Below are positions 1-8,238 of a stretch of 23,351 nucleotides of DNA, in pieces. The notes under the pieces are model-generated. The model did no database searches and was not told where the DNA came from. It worked only from the letters and a program-made list of their open reading frames with translations. The DNA comes from a virus. The stretch spans positions 1 through 23,351 of IMG/VR virus record IMGVR_UViG_3300014325_000043. One strand, given 5' to 3'. The number at the start of each line of letters is the position of its first letter. Within the stretch, counting starts at the first letter, position 1. The position numbers and the translations under genes were made by a program.

Positions 1-240
1 GGCGCCACCCACGGGAGACATGAGAGCCTCCTTCAGCGCAGACGGCTGTTCCGGCGCACTCGTTATCGTGGGCTTCGTGTCCTGGTCAAACTTCAGCCGG
101 ATCGCGCTCGCATTGGCATCGCCCGGGATGTTCGGGAGCACGTTCTGCTGGAAGTACGCATTGCGAGCTGCTTCCTTGGCATCGGGCGCGAGTGCTTGAA
201 AGTTGGGGTCAGCGACAACTTCAGTCCATGGGCGTGCCAT
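1..240 (-). CDS. N-terminus of a large virion/ejection protein (partial)
   Basis: The frame is open from ATG at 240 to the left edge, giving 80 residues with no stop. It begins MARPWTEVVADPNFQALAP and continues with a helical stretch, EAARNAYFQQNVLPNI. From memory, this kind of opening (a tryptophan, then an acidic and aromatic helix ending in YF) is common at the N-terminus of large phage internal or lytic-transglycosylase ejection proteins. The catalytic part, if there is one, lies outside the window. The gene starts 3 bases after the stop of the preceding ejection gene, so it belongs to the same late operon. The start is chosen because an upstream ATG/GTG pair at 242-247 runs into a stop after a few codons. 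Confidence 0.7.
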   Translation of the reverse strand, partial: MARPWTEVVADPNFQALAPDAKEAARNAYFQQNVLPNIPGDANASAIRLKFDQDTKPTITSAPEQPSALKEALMSPVGGA

Positions 241-243
241 GCA

Positions 244-1713
244 TCACCAGAGCGGCTTGCCGTCTGCGCCGGTTGGCGCGGTGGAAGTAGGTGGCGTGTC
301 TTTGCCGACTCCAGCGCCACGAGCCGATGCGGCCTTCAGGCCCTCTTGGACAGCATCACGTTTGTTCTGGGCGGACTTGATCATGGCTTCCTTGAGCCCC
401 TGATAGCCGCCTTCGGTGAAGGCCTTGTGGAATATCTCCACCGCGTCTTTGATGTTGCCTTCAGCCGGCGCAGCTGAACCCGTCGAGCCGCTCGAAAGCT
501 TCGCGTACTCAGTCGCGGCCTCGCGCATATACAGAACCAGCTGCGCAGAATCCTTGTCGCCGCCGAAAGAGAGATTGTTCTTCAAACCGACCAACGCTCG
601 ATTGACCACGTTGGGCGCATCCGGCAGTTTGGCGACCAACGGCTCGATCTGTGCGAAGTCCTTCTCGAGCTTGCTGGCCTGCACATTCGCGGACGCAGCC
701 TGAGTCATCAACTGTGCGGTGCTCTTCTTGGCGCCGTTGAAATCCAGTTGGCCCGTCCGGACCAGGTCCGCCACCTGATCGGGAGTCTTGCCCGGATTGC
801 GATCGAGCAGTCCGCGGAAGGTCGACTTCATCTGCTCCCGCGAGCGAAGCCCCGCAGGCAGAGAAACGCCCTGCTCGGCCAGCGCGCCCATCAATTGACT
901 CTCATCGGGCGCGAAGTTCTTCGCCTCCTGGGTGGGCGTCTGAGTCTTCGGAATTGGCGCAAGCCCGGGAACTTGCTGGCCCGTCACATTGTTGACTGGA
1001 ATGAGCCGGTCGCCCGCATCCTTCCATTCCACCGTCGACTTCGGAGCGGCTGACGCGAGCGGCGGCGCGGAAGGGTTGTTCGGATCCAGGAGCACATCCC
1101 CCTGGGAGAGCTTGATGGGTGCGGGCGGCGGCGCGGCGGAGGCAGCCGTCGTGAGCTGCTGCCGGAACTGATCAAGATTGCCGGGAGCCGACAGCGGTCC
1201 TACATAGGGACTCTGGATGCCGAGCGAGGAAAAGGCATCCTTGACGTCCGGATCGTTCTGAATGAGTCCCAGATAGGCGTTGGGGTCCTGGGCGGTGTTC
1301 AGGCCCTTCAATACCCGCTGCGCCACAGTGGCAGCCTGGGTGCGGTCCGCGCGCTCGGCCTGCTTCAAGCCCAATTGCCCCTGTTTCAGTTGGATCTGGC
1401 GCTCCTGCTGCAGGAAGTCGCGATCCTGGGCCTGCTGGTCGAGTTGTCGCTTGATGAGCGTGTGCTTGAACGCGTTGTCCATCGCGTTCTGGTAGGTGCC
1501 CTGCGAGCCCTGGTAGGCATCGAGCAGCCCCGATCCCAAGCCCATCATGCTGTAGGGCGCGCGCATGATGCCGAGGCCCAGCGTGATCAGTGACTGATTG
1601 CGGGCCGCCGAGGCGGTGGCCGGATCCACGTAGCCCGCTACGTTGGGATCTGACGGGAACAGCCCATTGCCGAGCGCGCTCGAGCCATTGTTGATCGCGT
1701 CCAGAATGCTCAT
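244..1713 (-). CDS. internal virion / DNA ejection protein
   Basis: The 489-residue protein has a small hydrophobic N-terminal part (residues about 25-70: glycine, leucine, methionine-rich). A glutamine and arginine-rich predicted coiled coil follows at about 85-125 (repeats of QQ, LKQ, KQAERAD). The centre is proline-rich and the C-terminal half helical. I see no enzymatic motif. Composition and place, directly after a Gly/Ala-rich membrane-active-looking protein in a podovirus tail block, fit one of the ejected internal proteins that carry DNA across the envelope (the role of P22 gp7/gp16/gp20). The start ATG is 1 base from the upstream stop. The family assignment is inference, not recognition of a named family. 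Confidence 0.75.
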   Translation of the reverse strand: MSILDAINNGSSALGNGLFPSDPNVAGYVDPATASAARNQSLITLGLGIMRAPYSMMGLGSGLLDAYQGSQGTYQNAMDNAFKHTLIKRQLDQQAQDRDFLQQERQIQLKQGQLGLKQAERADRTQAATVAQRVLKGLNTAQDPNAYLGLIQNDPDVKDAFSSLGIQSPYVGPLSAPGNLDQFRQQLTTAASAAPPPAPIKLSQGDVLLDPNNPSAPPLASAAPKSTVEWKDAGDRLIPVNNVTGQQVPGLAPIPKTQTPTQEAKNFAPDESQLMGALAEQGVSLPAGLRSREQMKSTFRGLLDRNPGKTPDQVADLVRTGQLDFNGAKKSTAQLMTQAASANVQASKLEKDFAQIEPLVAKLPDAPNVVNRALVGLKNNLSFGGDKDSAQLVLYMREAATEYAKLSSGSTGSAAPAEGNIKDAVEIFHKAFTEGGYQGLKEAMIKSAQNKRDAVQEGLKAASARGAGVGKDTPPTSTAPTGADGKPLW

Positions 1714-1714
1714 G

Positions 1715-3142
1715 TCAGGCCTTCATCCCGTTGCGATTGACGCCGGGGCCGGTCCCGTAGACTGTGCCCGACAGGTATGGCGTCAGAGGCTTGATGCCGT
1801 ATTGAGCCGCCAGGGCCTGCGCCTGAGGATCTTTGACAGCCTGCTGCGCAAGTGTCGCGCGCGCCACTGCCGCGATGTTGGGATCCGAACTATTCAGATT
1901 ACTTTGCAACCGATCCCACCAGCTCTTGTTCAGGGCAAACGCTGGAGTCATCAAGCCAAGCGCCACGGGCAGAGCAATCCCTGCGATTGCTCCTGCGGCC
2001 CCAAGTCCCGCACCAATGCCCGCGCCACTGCCCGCACCAGCCTCAGCACCCCCACCCCCCAGGCCAGTAATCGTGGGTGCTGCAGTCGCGGCATCCGTCC
2101 CCACCGCGCTCAACGCGGCATCACCAGCCCCAGCAGCGCCTGCACCGGTGGCACCGGTGGCGGCTCCTGCTCCCAGTCCTCCACTCAAACTACCAGTGGG
2201 GGCTGGCTGAGCCGCCAGCCATGCATCATTCCCTGCCGCGATGCCCGCAGAGTCCGATGCCACAGTGGGCGCAACCGTCGTCCCAATGCCGGTGGCCGCC
2301 GTATTGGCGGCCGTGGTCGCCCCGGCTCCAATGCCGGCCGCGCTGCCTGAGCCCAATAGCGAGCCGGCCTGACCCAACAGACCGCCCGTAGTGGAACCGG
2401 CACCCGTCAACTGACCCAGCAGTCCCGCTCCGGCGGTGAGTCCTCCGATGACATTGGCCGCAGTGCCCGCGGCCCCCGGATTGATGCTGGTCGAGCCCGA
2501 GCCGAATTTGCCACCCGTCTGGGAGATAAGACTCGCGTAATCCGCCAGATTCTGCTGCGGCATCTGCGCGATCGTCGGGTAGAGCGAGGCGCCCTGAAGA
2601 CTCTGGGAGCCGGCGGTGGAGGCGATGTTCGATCCCAGGCCTGCAGCATTCGCCTGCCGCGCAAGCGCATCGTTGTACTGTCCCAGATATGCCTGCTGGG
2701 CATTCAGGTTCATGTTGTTGCCGATCTGCGAGGTGGCCCAGTTCAGATCCTTGATGGCACCCGATGGATTCCCCAGGAAGCTCGCGCGCTGGTTGAGCTG
2801 TGGGATCTCGGTGTTGTTGAACGAGTTCCAGGTCTGCTGGTTGGCGGCATCGAGCGCATTATTGACAGCCGTATAGTCCGGCTTCCCGGACAACTGGCTC
2901 GCGATCGCGGAACTGACCCCCGGAGTCAAGGCAGAAGACAGGCCCCCGATGTCACTCGTTCCATTGATCGCGCCGCCGAGCGCTCCGGTCACCTGGCCGT
3001 AACCGAAGTTGCCGGCTGGGTTCGCATACTGCGGAGCCGTGGTGTTGTACAGCCCCTGGGACTTGCTCATGGCGTCCAGCAGATAGGGCTGCGCCTGGGC
3101 CCAGGGATTGGAATTGGTGACTTCGCTGCCGCCGCCGCTCAT
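1715..3142 (-). CDS. Gly/Ala-rich DNA ejection protein
   Basis: The 475-residue protein begins MSGGGSEVTNSNPWAQAQPY. It has an N-terminal half rich in Gln, Asn and Ser (about 1-215), a long Gly/Ala/Thr low-complexity middle (about 220-385), a hydrophobic segment near 385-410 (IAGIALPVALGLMTPAFAL) that could span a membrane, and an ordered tail with a KSWWDRLQSNL motif. Low-complexity, membrane-compatible proteins of this kind are typical pilot or ejection proteins of short-tailed phages. It sits between a small Q/M-rich protein and a coiled-coil ejection protein. Exact function cannot be read from the sequence. Confidence 0.75.
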   Translation of the reverse strand: MSGGGSEVTNSNPWAQAQPYLLDAMSKSQGLYNTTAPQYANPAGNFGYGQVTGALGGAINGTSDIGGLSSALTPGVSSAIASQLSGKPDYTAVNNALDAANQQTWNSFNNTEIPQLNQRASFLGNPSGAIKDLNWATSQIGNNMNLNAQQAYLGQYNDALARQANAAGLGSNIASTAGSQSLQGASLYPTIAQMPQQNLADYASLISQTGGKFGSGSTSINPGAAGTAANVIGGLTAGAGLLGQLTGAGSTTGGLLGQAGSLLGSGSAAGIGAGATTAANTAATGIGTTVAPTVASDSAGIAAGNDAWLAAQPAPTGSLSGGLGAGAATGATGAGAAGAGDAALSAVGTDAATAAPTITGLGGGGAEAGAGSGAGIGAGLGAAGAIAGIALPVALGLMTPAFALNKSWWDRLQSNLNSSDPNIAAVARATLAQQAVKDPQAQALAAQYGIKPLTPYLSGTVYGTGPGVNRNGMKA

Positions 3143-3146
3143 TGGC

Positions 3147-3392
3147 TTACCTCAGCGAGTAAGCGCCGGTTGCGACGGGCTGCGTGCCCATGCGTCCGAG
3201 ACCGTAGGGTGACTGTTGCATGGACATGCCACCAAGGCCCGTTCCCTGGAGCATCTGCAGACGCGCCATGAAGGCAGGATTCGCCATGAGTTGCTGCAGC
3301 ATCGGAGATATCTGCTGCCCCATCGGCTGTTGCATTGGGGCGGTCTGGGGATACCCCAGATAGGGCTGCTGCTGCGGGCTAGTTGCGAACAT
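3147..3392 (-). CDS. small Gln/Met/Pro-rich virion-associated protein
   Basis: The 81-residue protein has a strongly biased composition: PQQQPYLGYPQ at the start, then MQQPMGQQ and many Met, Gln and Gly. It looks disordered and has no recognisable domain. A good ribosome binding site (GGAAGGAG about 9 bases before ATG) supports the start at 3392, which overlaps the end of the GNAT-like gene by 14 bases. Its place among the ejection proteins suggests a virion component or a chaperone for them, but that rests on neighbourhood alone. Confidence 0.65.
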   Translation of the reverse strand: MFATSPQQQPYLGYPQTAPMQQPMGQQISPMLQQLMANPAFMARLQMLQGTGLGGMSMQQSPYGLGRMGTQPVATGAYSLR

Positions 3393-3807
3393 GCGGGCGG
3401 AGCTCCTTCCAGGCGACCAGGGAAGGCTGTGTCTGCCACCCGTGCCGCGATAAGAACGTGCTCCACCCCGCCCGACCGAGCATCGATATCGTACTCAGAT
3501 TACGCGTCAGACACCAATCTTCGAGATACTTCGTCACACTCTCGCCGTACTTCGCGAGCGATCCAACTTCACCGGCGAGCGCCACGATATTCCCAACCAT
3601 TTCGCTTGGGTATCTGACGCTTTCCATCACGATACCGCCCACGATCTTGTCCTCGATCACGAGGATGAGTTGAGCCCGCTCGGCCAGGAGGATGTGCAGC
3701 AGCCCGTCGATGTCCAGGTGGGGATGGTGCTCAAGCGCCTTCGCGAACATGAAGTCCACCAGCGGCCAGAACTCCGGCACAAGATGCGTAGGTATTTCCC
3801 GGATCAC
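3379..3807 (-). CDS. GNAT-like internal virion protein (T7 gp13-like)
   Basis: With a GTG start at 3807 the protein has 142 residues. The pattern is acetyltransferase-like: a strand pair (AQLILVIEDKIVGGIVMESV), then a helix and a C-terminal strand after SMLGRAGWSTFLSRHGWQ, ending WKELRPHVRN. Short podovirus GNAT-like proteins resembling T7 gp13 are internal virion proteins rather than proven enzymes. The GTG overlaps the upstream stop as GTGA, the pattern used repeatedly in this operon, so I prefer it to the upstream GTG at 3852, which would give 157 residues. Neighbours are tail and ejection genes. Confidence 0.65.
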   Translation of the reverse strand: MIREIPTHLVPEFWPLVDFMFAKALEHHPHLDIDGLLHILLAERAQLILVIEDKIVGGIVMESVRYPSEMVGNIVALAGEVGSLAKYGESVTKYLEDWCLTRNLSTISMLGRAGWSTFLSRHGWQTQPSLVAWKELRPHVRN

Positions 3808-4244
3808 GTCTTGGAGATCCCACGCCAGCGAGCCGCGAAGGGGTCTCGCCACAGCGTCGCTGCCGCATTGGTCGAGAGCTGGTAGTCCGTGACCAGCGCG
3901 AATCGATTACTGGCGCTCGACTCGGCCGCCTGGCTCTTGAGCACCGCAACCCCAGTGCCGACATTGATGAACACGACCTCCCGAAGCGCATCGATTGCAC
4001 CGCGTTGAAGGCCCGTGAACGTTTGAGTCGTGGAAGTCGACACCAGCAATACGTTTCCGGCCACCTTCCAGTTGGCAGATGAGCCGTTTGACACCGAAAG
4101 CGAGGCGGACTGGGTCGGCATGGTGCGATAGAACACTGACTCCGCGTTGTCAGCTAGATCATCTGCGATCCGGTTGAACTCGGAGCGCACAGCGCGTGGC
4201 AACTCCTTGACATCCGATGGAATGATGGCCGGCTTGTAGCTCAT
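3804..4244 (-). CDS. small tail/virion protein of unknown role
   Basis: The 146-residue protein starts MSYKPAIIPSDVKELPRAVRSEF at an ATG that overlaps the stop of the stabilisation protein (ATGA). A helical N-terminus (about 10-45) is followed by a beta-rich part (about 45-115; WKVAGNVLLVSTSTT, EVVFINVGTGVAVL) and a tail ending DYQLSTNAAATLWRDPF. A helix followed by a compact beta domain resembles small trimeric tail or needle-tip proteins, but I recognise no family. Confidence 0.6.
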   Translation of the reverse strand: MSYKPAIIPSDVKELPRAVRSEFNRIADDLADNAESVFYRTMPTQSASLSVSNGSSANWKVAGNVLLVSTSTTQTFTGLQRGAIDALREVVFINVGTGVAVLKSQAAESSASNRFALVTDYQLSTNAAATLWRDPFAARWRGISKT

Positions 4245-5776
4245 CGATAGCCGTCCGAATCGAATTCGACGTCGAAGCCGGCAAAACGGATGCTGTTCGT
4301 CCCACCGTAGGCGAACTTGAGCGTAATCCACCGCCCCGACACGCGGCAGTCAATCTTGTAATCTGTACCTACGGTGAGATTGAAGGGCCCGGAGAAAGTC
4401 GTAGCTCCATCTGGGGTTACTTTCGATCCCACATACACCGAGAACGTATCGCCGGCGGTCCCAATCACCTTCGGGAATATGCGTTTGATGCGCTTGAAGC
4501 TGTTCAGGTCGCGCGTCAGACCGATATTCGAGCGCGTCGCGTAACAATTCATCGCCGTGCCGTTGAAGGTCTCCCCGTCTTCCGCTTGGTAGGCTGCGGG
4601 AGCAGCGCCGTTGAACAGCACGAGTCGGTTACTGAAAGGCGTGAACGTGGACTCATCGAAGGTCGTGGTCAGACTGTCGAATGAGCCTGACTGACCGTCA
4701 AAAGTCAGCTCAGAGCCAATCACGATGCCGGTCGAACCGATGGAGATGTTGACGCCCAATTCCCGGACGAACCAATTGTTATTTGCCCAGTCCCAGCACA
4801 GCGCGAGATTCGGGAAATCATTACCGGTCTGACAGAAGCAGATCCACATCGTGTGGTTGACGAAATCTGGCGCAACAAAGGTACGCTGATACCGTGAGGC
4901 GTTGAGCGAGTTGAAGAAGAAGCGCTTGTTGCGCTTGTCGGCCACCGACTGAGCGTTCGAGCCATCATGCAGGATAATGTCGTCCGTGGTAACGACAAAA
5001 TGCTGCGCGCCGAAAGCCGCGGCGCAGTTTTCTGAGAGAAGCCCAGCCTGTGAGAACAATTGGCGGAATGCAAACGAATCGTTCGTCTGCACAGGCTGCA
5101 TCAGATGCGTCGTGAATTGCTTGTAGACGATATTGACATCGCGCAGCGGAAGGCAATCGATCAGGTAGTCCTGCGTCTCACCCAACTCCGTGCGCCCTGC
5201 AAAATTCGTCGGGTCCGTATAGTCCCATGAACCTGGCAGAGCCCCTACTCCTGCGATATCCGACCAGCGCAGCACACGCGGGTTATAAGTGCCGCTCTCC
5301 GTCAAGCGCAACGCAATCAACTGATCCTGAAATGCACGGATGACTTTGCAGGTCGTAGATGCGGGCCAATTCGCGAGTGCCTGAACCTTATTCGTCAGCC
5401 CTGGTTGCCAGCTCTGAGGCGCCAATACCGTATCATTCAGAATCTGGTAGCCATGGAACTGACATCCCGTGTATCCGAGATCAGGCGCAGCGTTGTAGCT
5501 GGCGCTCGAGACGTTGGCGTGAGTCGTGCCGTCCGTGGCATACAGAACCGATTCGTTGCCGTAGATCCAAAAACTGGTGATTCCATCGCCAATCGAAGCT
5601 GCCCACATCGGTGTTACTGAAAGCGAGCCGAATACTGCGGACTGCCCTTTGCACTTCTCAACCGCCGCATCACGATAGCGAAAGTTGCGAGAATCCGTAA
5701 AGACGCCATCCGGTAACTGGAGGTCTACCGGATCGGATATCAGTCCCTGCGTGATGTCATCGATCGAGGTGCGCAT
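4241..5776 (-). CDS. packaged-DNA stabilisation / tail accessory protein (P22 gp10-like)
   Basis: The 511-residue protein is beta-rich throughout, with repeated blade-like segments holding W, F and G (SFWIYGNESVLYATDG, HFVVTTDDIILHDGS, HTMWICFCQTGN). It opens SIDDITQGLISDPVDLQLPDGVFTD-like, giving the feeling of the gp10/beta-propeller proteins that close the head-tail junction of short-tailed phages. Length is close to that family's roughly 470-520 residues. The start ATG shares its A with the upstream stop (TGATG). It comes after the adaptor and fibre genes, where a tail-hub component is expected. Assignment is by fold pattern and synteny. Confidence 0.65.
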   Translation of the reverse strand: MRTSIDDITQGLISDPVDLQLPDGVFTDSRNFRYRDAAVEKCKGQSAVFGSLSVTPMWAASIGDGITSFWIYGNESVLYATDGTTHANVSSASYNAAPDLGYTGCQFHGYQILNDTVLAPQSWQPGLTNKVQALANWPASTTCKVIRAFQDQLIALRLTESGTYNPRVLRWSDIAGVGALPGSWDYTDPTNFAGRTELGETQDYLIDCLPLRDVNIVYKQFTTHLMQPVQTNDSFAFRQLFSQAGLLSENCAAAFGAQHFVVTTDDIILHDGSNAQSVADKRNKRFFFNSLNASRYQRTFVAPDFVNHTMWICFCQTGNDFPNLALCWDWANNNWFVRELGVNISIGSTGIVIGSELTFDGQSGSFDSLTTTFDESTFTPFSNRLVLFNGAAPAAYQAEDGETFNGTAMNCYATRSNIGLTRDLNSFKRIKRIFPKVIGTAGDTFSVYVGSKVTPDGATTFSGPFNLTVGTDYKIDCRVSGRWITLKFAYGGTNSIRFAGFDVEFDSDGYR

Positions 5777-7278
5777 CAGTTAAGCAGATAGCTGACGGTA
5801 TTGATTGAAGTGATACCCTTGATTCCGACACTCGTCCAGCCAGTCGCGCTGCCACTCAACCAGAACGTGATCGTGCCACTGGACGCGGTCATCACGACCT
5901 CCACTCCATTCGGCAATGTGGTGTTGTTATTCTCGTAGCTTCCGGCTGCTGCAGGAAGATGCTGTGTCACGGCCGGCTGTACAGCCGATGGCAATCCCGT
6001 ATAAGTGAACGAGGTCGCATTGCTCGTTGCGTTTGCCACGCAAATTTCCAGCATCACGAGATTACCGATACGGGTCCAGCGCGCGGTGCAGGTTGGAGAA
6101 GTTGCTCCCCCTGTCATCGTAGCCGTGAATGTGCCCGTATCGGGTGTCATATCCACGAGAGACGCTGCGACCGGACCCCGAGCGAGAACCTGCGGGGAAT
6201 TCAGAATCTCGAAAAGATTGAGAGAATTCGGCGCATCCGTGACCAGCACAGCAATATCAGAACTTCCGGTTGTCCCGCCATTAACTAGAAGCCCACGGGC
6301 TCCAGAGGTATTGGAACCTGCAAATACGCCAGCATACGCCGCCGCCGCCTCTCCATTCGCAGTAAATGTGTTACCGCTACTTGCAGCATTGACTGTGGTA
6401 TTCCCAGTTGAACTGACTCGAATCCGTTCCGCTGACGCGGTCGCGTCATATATTGAGAACGCTCCAACCGCAATCTGGCCAACGCCAACCTGGTATTGAC
6501 GTGTGCCAGTCTGTCCGTCTATCAATCCAACTAAGGCAGAAGCGGAACTTCCTCCGCCTGTAATCTGTATGCCGTTAACGGTGGAGTTAGGCGTCGTGAT
6601 TGTCAAAGGAACACCGCTACTCGGAGCCGCGATCGTCACATTTCCGGCTGAAGTCCACTTCAGTATGGATGATCCCAGCGTTCCCGCGCTCGCTGTTGTA
6701 CCAAGCGACCATGTATTAGCGGCATCGTTCTGAATGGTACCGAAATTAGTTCCGCCACTATTGATGACAAGGCCGTTCTTTGCGTTATTGTCTACGCGAA
6801 CTGCATTTCCGCTAAATATGTGCGCTCCGGTCCAAGTGGGCGACATCGTGAGATCGAGACTCGTACTCGGTAGATTCCCGCTAACACCCGTGGTCAGGCT
6901 GACCTGTGCCCATGCCGGGTTGTTTGACGCTCCTGTGTTGGATAAATACCGTGTCGAGCTGGTGCTCTTAGCGAGATTCACCAAGGTGTTCGTAGCACTG
7001 GCATAGAGAATATCGCCTTGTGCAGTAGACAGTCCCGTGAGTTGGTTGATTTGTGTCGGTGTGGCCGTCACAGCACTATTGATATTTGGGAAATCGTTCT
7101 TGAGCGCCGTCTTGATATTGCGGATATGGTCATCGGAGGTCGAGGCCAGATCAGACCCCAGCGGCCATGAGGCGTTCAAATCACTGATGTGCGTGACCGA
7201 TTCAAGCCCAGCCCACGAGACGGCGCCAAGTGCGAGACCCAACACGAGAGCCGCAGTGCGGCGGATAATCTGCTTCAT
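5776..7278 (-). CDS. tail fibre protein with an N-terminal signal peptide
   Basis: The 500-residue protein carries a phage fibre N-module (HISDLNASWPLGSDLAS...DDHIRNIKTALK, about residues 30-65), which recurs at the start of fibre and tail-spike proteins. A long Ser/Thr/Gly/Asn-rich repeat-like shaft follows, and then a beta-rich head (about 390-500) with a WTRIGNLVMLEICV strand typical of tail-knob domains. Unexpectedly, a Sec-type signal peptide precedes it: K2, R6, R7, a hydrophobic run at 8-20 and a likely cleavage after S-W-A (A23). The ATG at 7278 shares a base with the upstream stop. A GTG one codon earlier is possible. The protein probably determines host range. Confidence 0.75.
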   Translation of the reverse strand: MKQIIRRTAALVLGLALGAVSWAGLESVTHISDLNASWPLGSDLASTSDDHIRNIKTALKNDFPNINSAVTATPTQINQLTGLSTAQGDILYASATNTLVNLAKSTSSTRYLSNTGASNNPAWAQVSLTTGVSGNLPSTSLDLTMSPTWTGAHIFSGNAVRVDNNAKNGLVINSGGTNFGTIQNDAANTWSLGTTASAGTLGSSILKWTSAGNVTIAAPSSGVPLTITTPNSTVNGIQITGGGSSASALVGLIDGQTGTRQYQVGVGQIAVGAFSIYDATASAERIRVSSTGNTTVNAASSGNTFTANGEAAAAYAGVFAGSNTSGARGLLVNGGTTGSSDIAVLVTDAPNSLNLFEILNSPQVLARGPVAASLVDMTPDTGTFTATMTGGATSPTCTARWTRIGNLVMLEICVANATSNATSFTYTGLPSAVQPAVTQHLPAAAGSYENNNTTLPNGVEVVMTASSGTITFWLSGSATGWTSVGIKGITSINTVSYLLN

Positions 7279-7904
7279 CACATTCTGCCTCTGATGGTGC
7301 CGCTGGACTGTTCGCGATTGGCGCGGCGTTTCAATTCCCGCTCGGCTTCCAGCTCGCGCGCCCTGAGTCGGTCCGCCTTCTGGAGCGCCTCGGGACCGTC
7401 GATATACATCTCCAACACTTCTACCGTGGCATGGGTGCGAATGACCTCATAGCCCTCGTCGAGCCACGCGTTGGTCGTTGTGGAGTCACTCGTTGACAAT
7501 GAGATGCCCGTGATGTCGAACAAATAGGCGATCTGCACGCTGTAGCTCTGATCCGGTGGCGGATAGACGCGGATGTTGCGGTTCTGCACCGCGTACCAGA
7601 CCGGCTCCGCGCTCAAGCTGCGGTCCCGGAGCTGCTCATCGATCCAGGTATAGGTGCGCTCATACATCGGCTTGAAGCGCGAGCTGACCAGGAGCTTCGC
7701 GTAGTCAAGCTCGATGAAGTTGGCCGTAAGGGAGGTGAACTCGCCGGCCAGAATCATCGTCTTGCGCTTCGTGTTGAATCCATAGCGACGGGCGCGATAG
7801 AACTTGATCGCGTTCGCGATCGCTTCCTGGATGCGGGCATCAAAGTCCGTCGAACGATTCAGATCGCCACGGATCGCCGCAATCGCTGCGCCGAGAGTAG
7901 GCAT
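7278..7904 (-). CDS. head-tail adaptor (P22 gp4-like)
   Basis: The 208-residue protein is mostly helical. It opens PTLGAAIAAIRGDLNRSTDFDARIQEAIANAI and has a conserved-looking aromatic segment (KFYRARRYGFNTKRKTMILAGEFTSL), then WIDEQLRD...VWYAVQNRNIRVYPPPDQSYSVQIAYLF. It ends in a charged helix (LRARELEAERELKRRANRE). This order (helical bundle, then RYGFN or similar, then an IRVYPxP strand pair) matches the small adaptor that binds below the portal ring in P22-like podoviruses. The start ATG shares an A with the TAA of the 54-residue gene upstream. Confidence 0.75.
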   Translation of the reverse strand: MPTLGAAIAAIRGDLNRSTDFDARIQEAIANAIKFYRARRYGFNTKRKTMILAGEFTSLTANFIELDYAKLLVSSRFKPMYERTYTWIDEQLRDRSLSAEPVWYAVQNRNIRVYPPPDQSYSVQIAYLFDITGISLSTSDSTTTNAWLDEGYEVIRTHATVEVLEMYIDGPEALQKADRLRARELEAERELKRRANREQSSGTIRGRM

Positions 7905-8068
7905 TACCGCGGATTCCTACGACGGCCGCTCACGTTCACTGTGGACTGTTTCTCACCGGGGGCCGAGGACATGGCTTTCTCGACCGTCTTCCACTGCTGC
8001 TCGCGCTCAGGAATACGATCGGGCGGCCGATAGTTGTACGCGTTCGCAGTGCGGGTCTTTTTGGCCAT
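7904..8068 (-). CDS. 54-residue basic hypothetical protein
   Basis: A 54-residue reading frame fills the gap between two coupled genes. It begins MAKKTRTANAYNYRPPDRIP, contains EREQQWKTVEKAM and ends GRRRNPR. Its ATG overlaps the TAA of the preceding gene by one base, and its own TAA overlaps the next ATG by one base, so the frame is fixed at both ends. It is proline and arginine-rich with no fold I can recognise. It is probably a small virion or assembly factor like its upstream neighbour. Confidence 0.65.
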   Translation of the reverse strand: MAKKTRTANAYNYRPPDRIPEREQQWKTVEKAMSSAPGEKQSTVNVSGRRRNPR

Positions 8069-8238
8069 TACGAGCCTCGTCGACCTTTCGCCGACATGCG
8101 CGCCATGCGCTTCTCGCCGTATTTGGCGCGCCCGATAGAGGCCGCAAGCGCCGCAGGATTCTTTACGCCGCCACGCCGCGCGAGCTCGTGCTCGAGACTC
8201 TTGAAGCGGGCTCCGGATCCAAGTTTTGCCTTAGCCAT
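8068..8238 (-). CDS. small conserved basic phage protein (56 aa)
   Basis: Starting MAKAKLGSGARFKSLEHELA, then RRGGVKNPAALAASIGRAKYG and a basic tail, this is a type of small protein I recall from many tailed phages (KLGSGxRF...GVxNPxALAAxIGRxKYG). Its role is unknown, and in other phages it is found next to head-tail genes. A strong site (AGGAGCAAGC before ATG) supports the start at 8238. The start lies inside the 3' end of the glycosyltransferase gene, a 76-base overlap in another frame. Many Lys and Arg residues suggest nucleic-acid contact. Confidence 0.75.
   Translation of the reverse strand: MAKAKLGSGARFKSLEHELARRGGVKNPAALAASIGRAKYGEKRMARMSAKGRRGS

Noticed and set aside
1643-2350. 235-residue plus-strand frame with Arg/Gly-rich composition
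   Set aside because: Opposite the Gly/Ala-rich ejection gene; composition is the complement of Gly and Ala codons.
5776-7278. Diversity-generating retroelement target in the fibre
   Set aside because: No reverse transcriptase or template repeat is visible in the window, and the fibre's end shows no obvious adenine-biased variable region.
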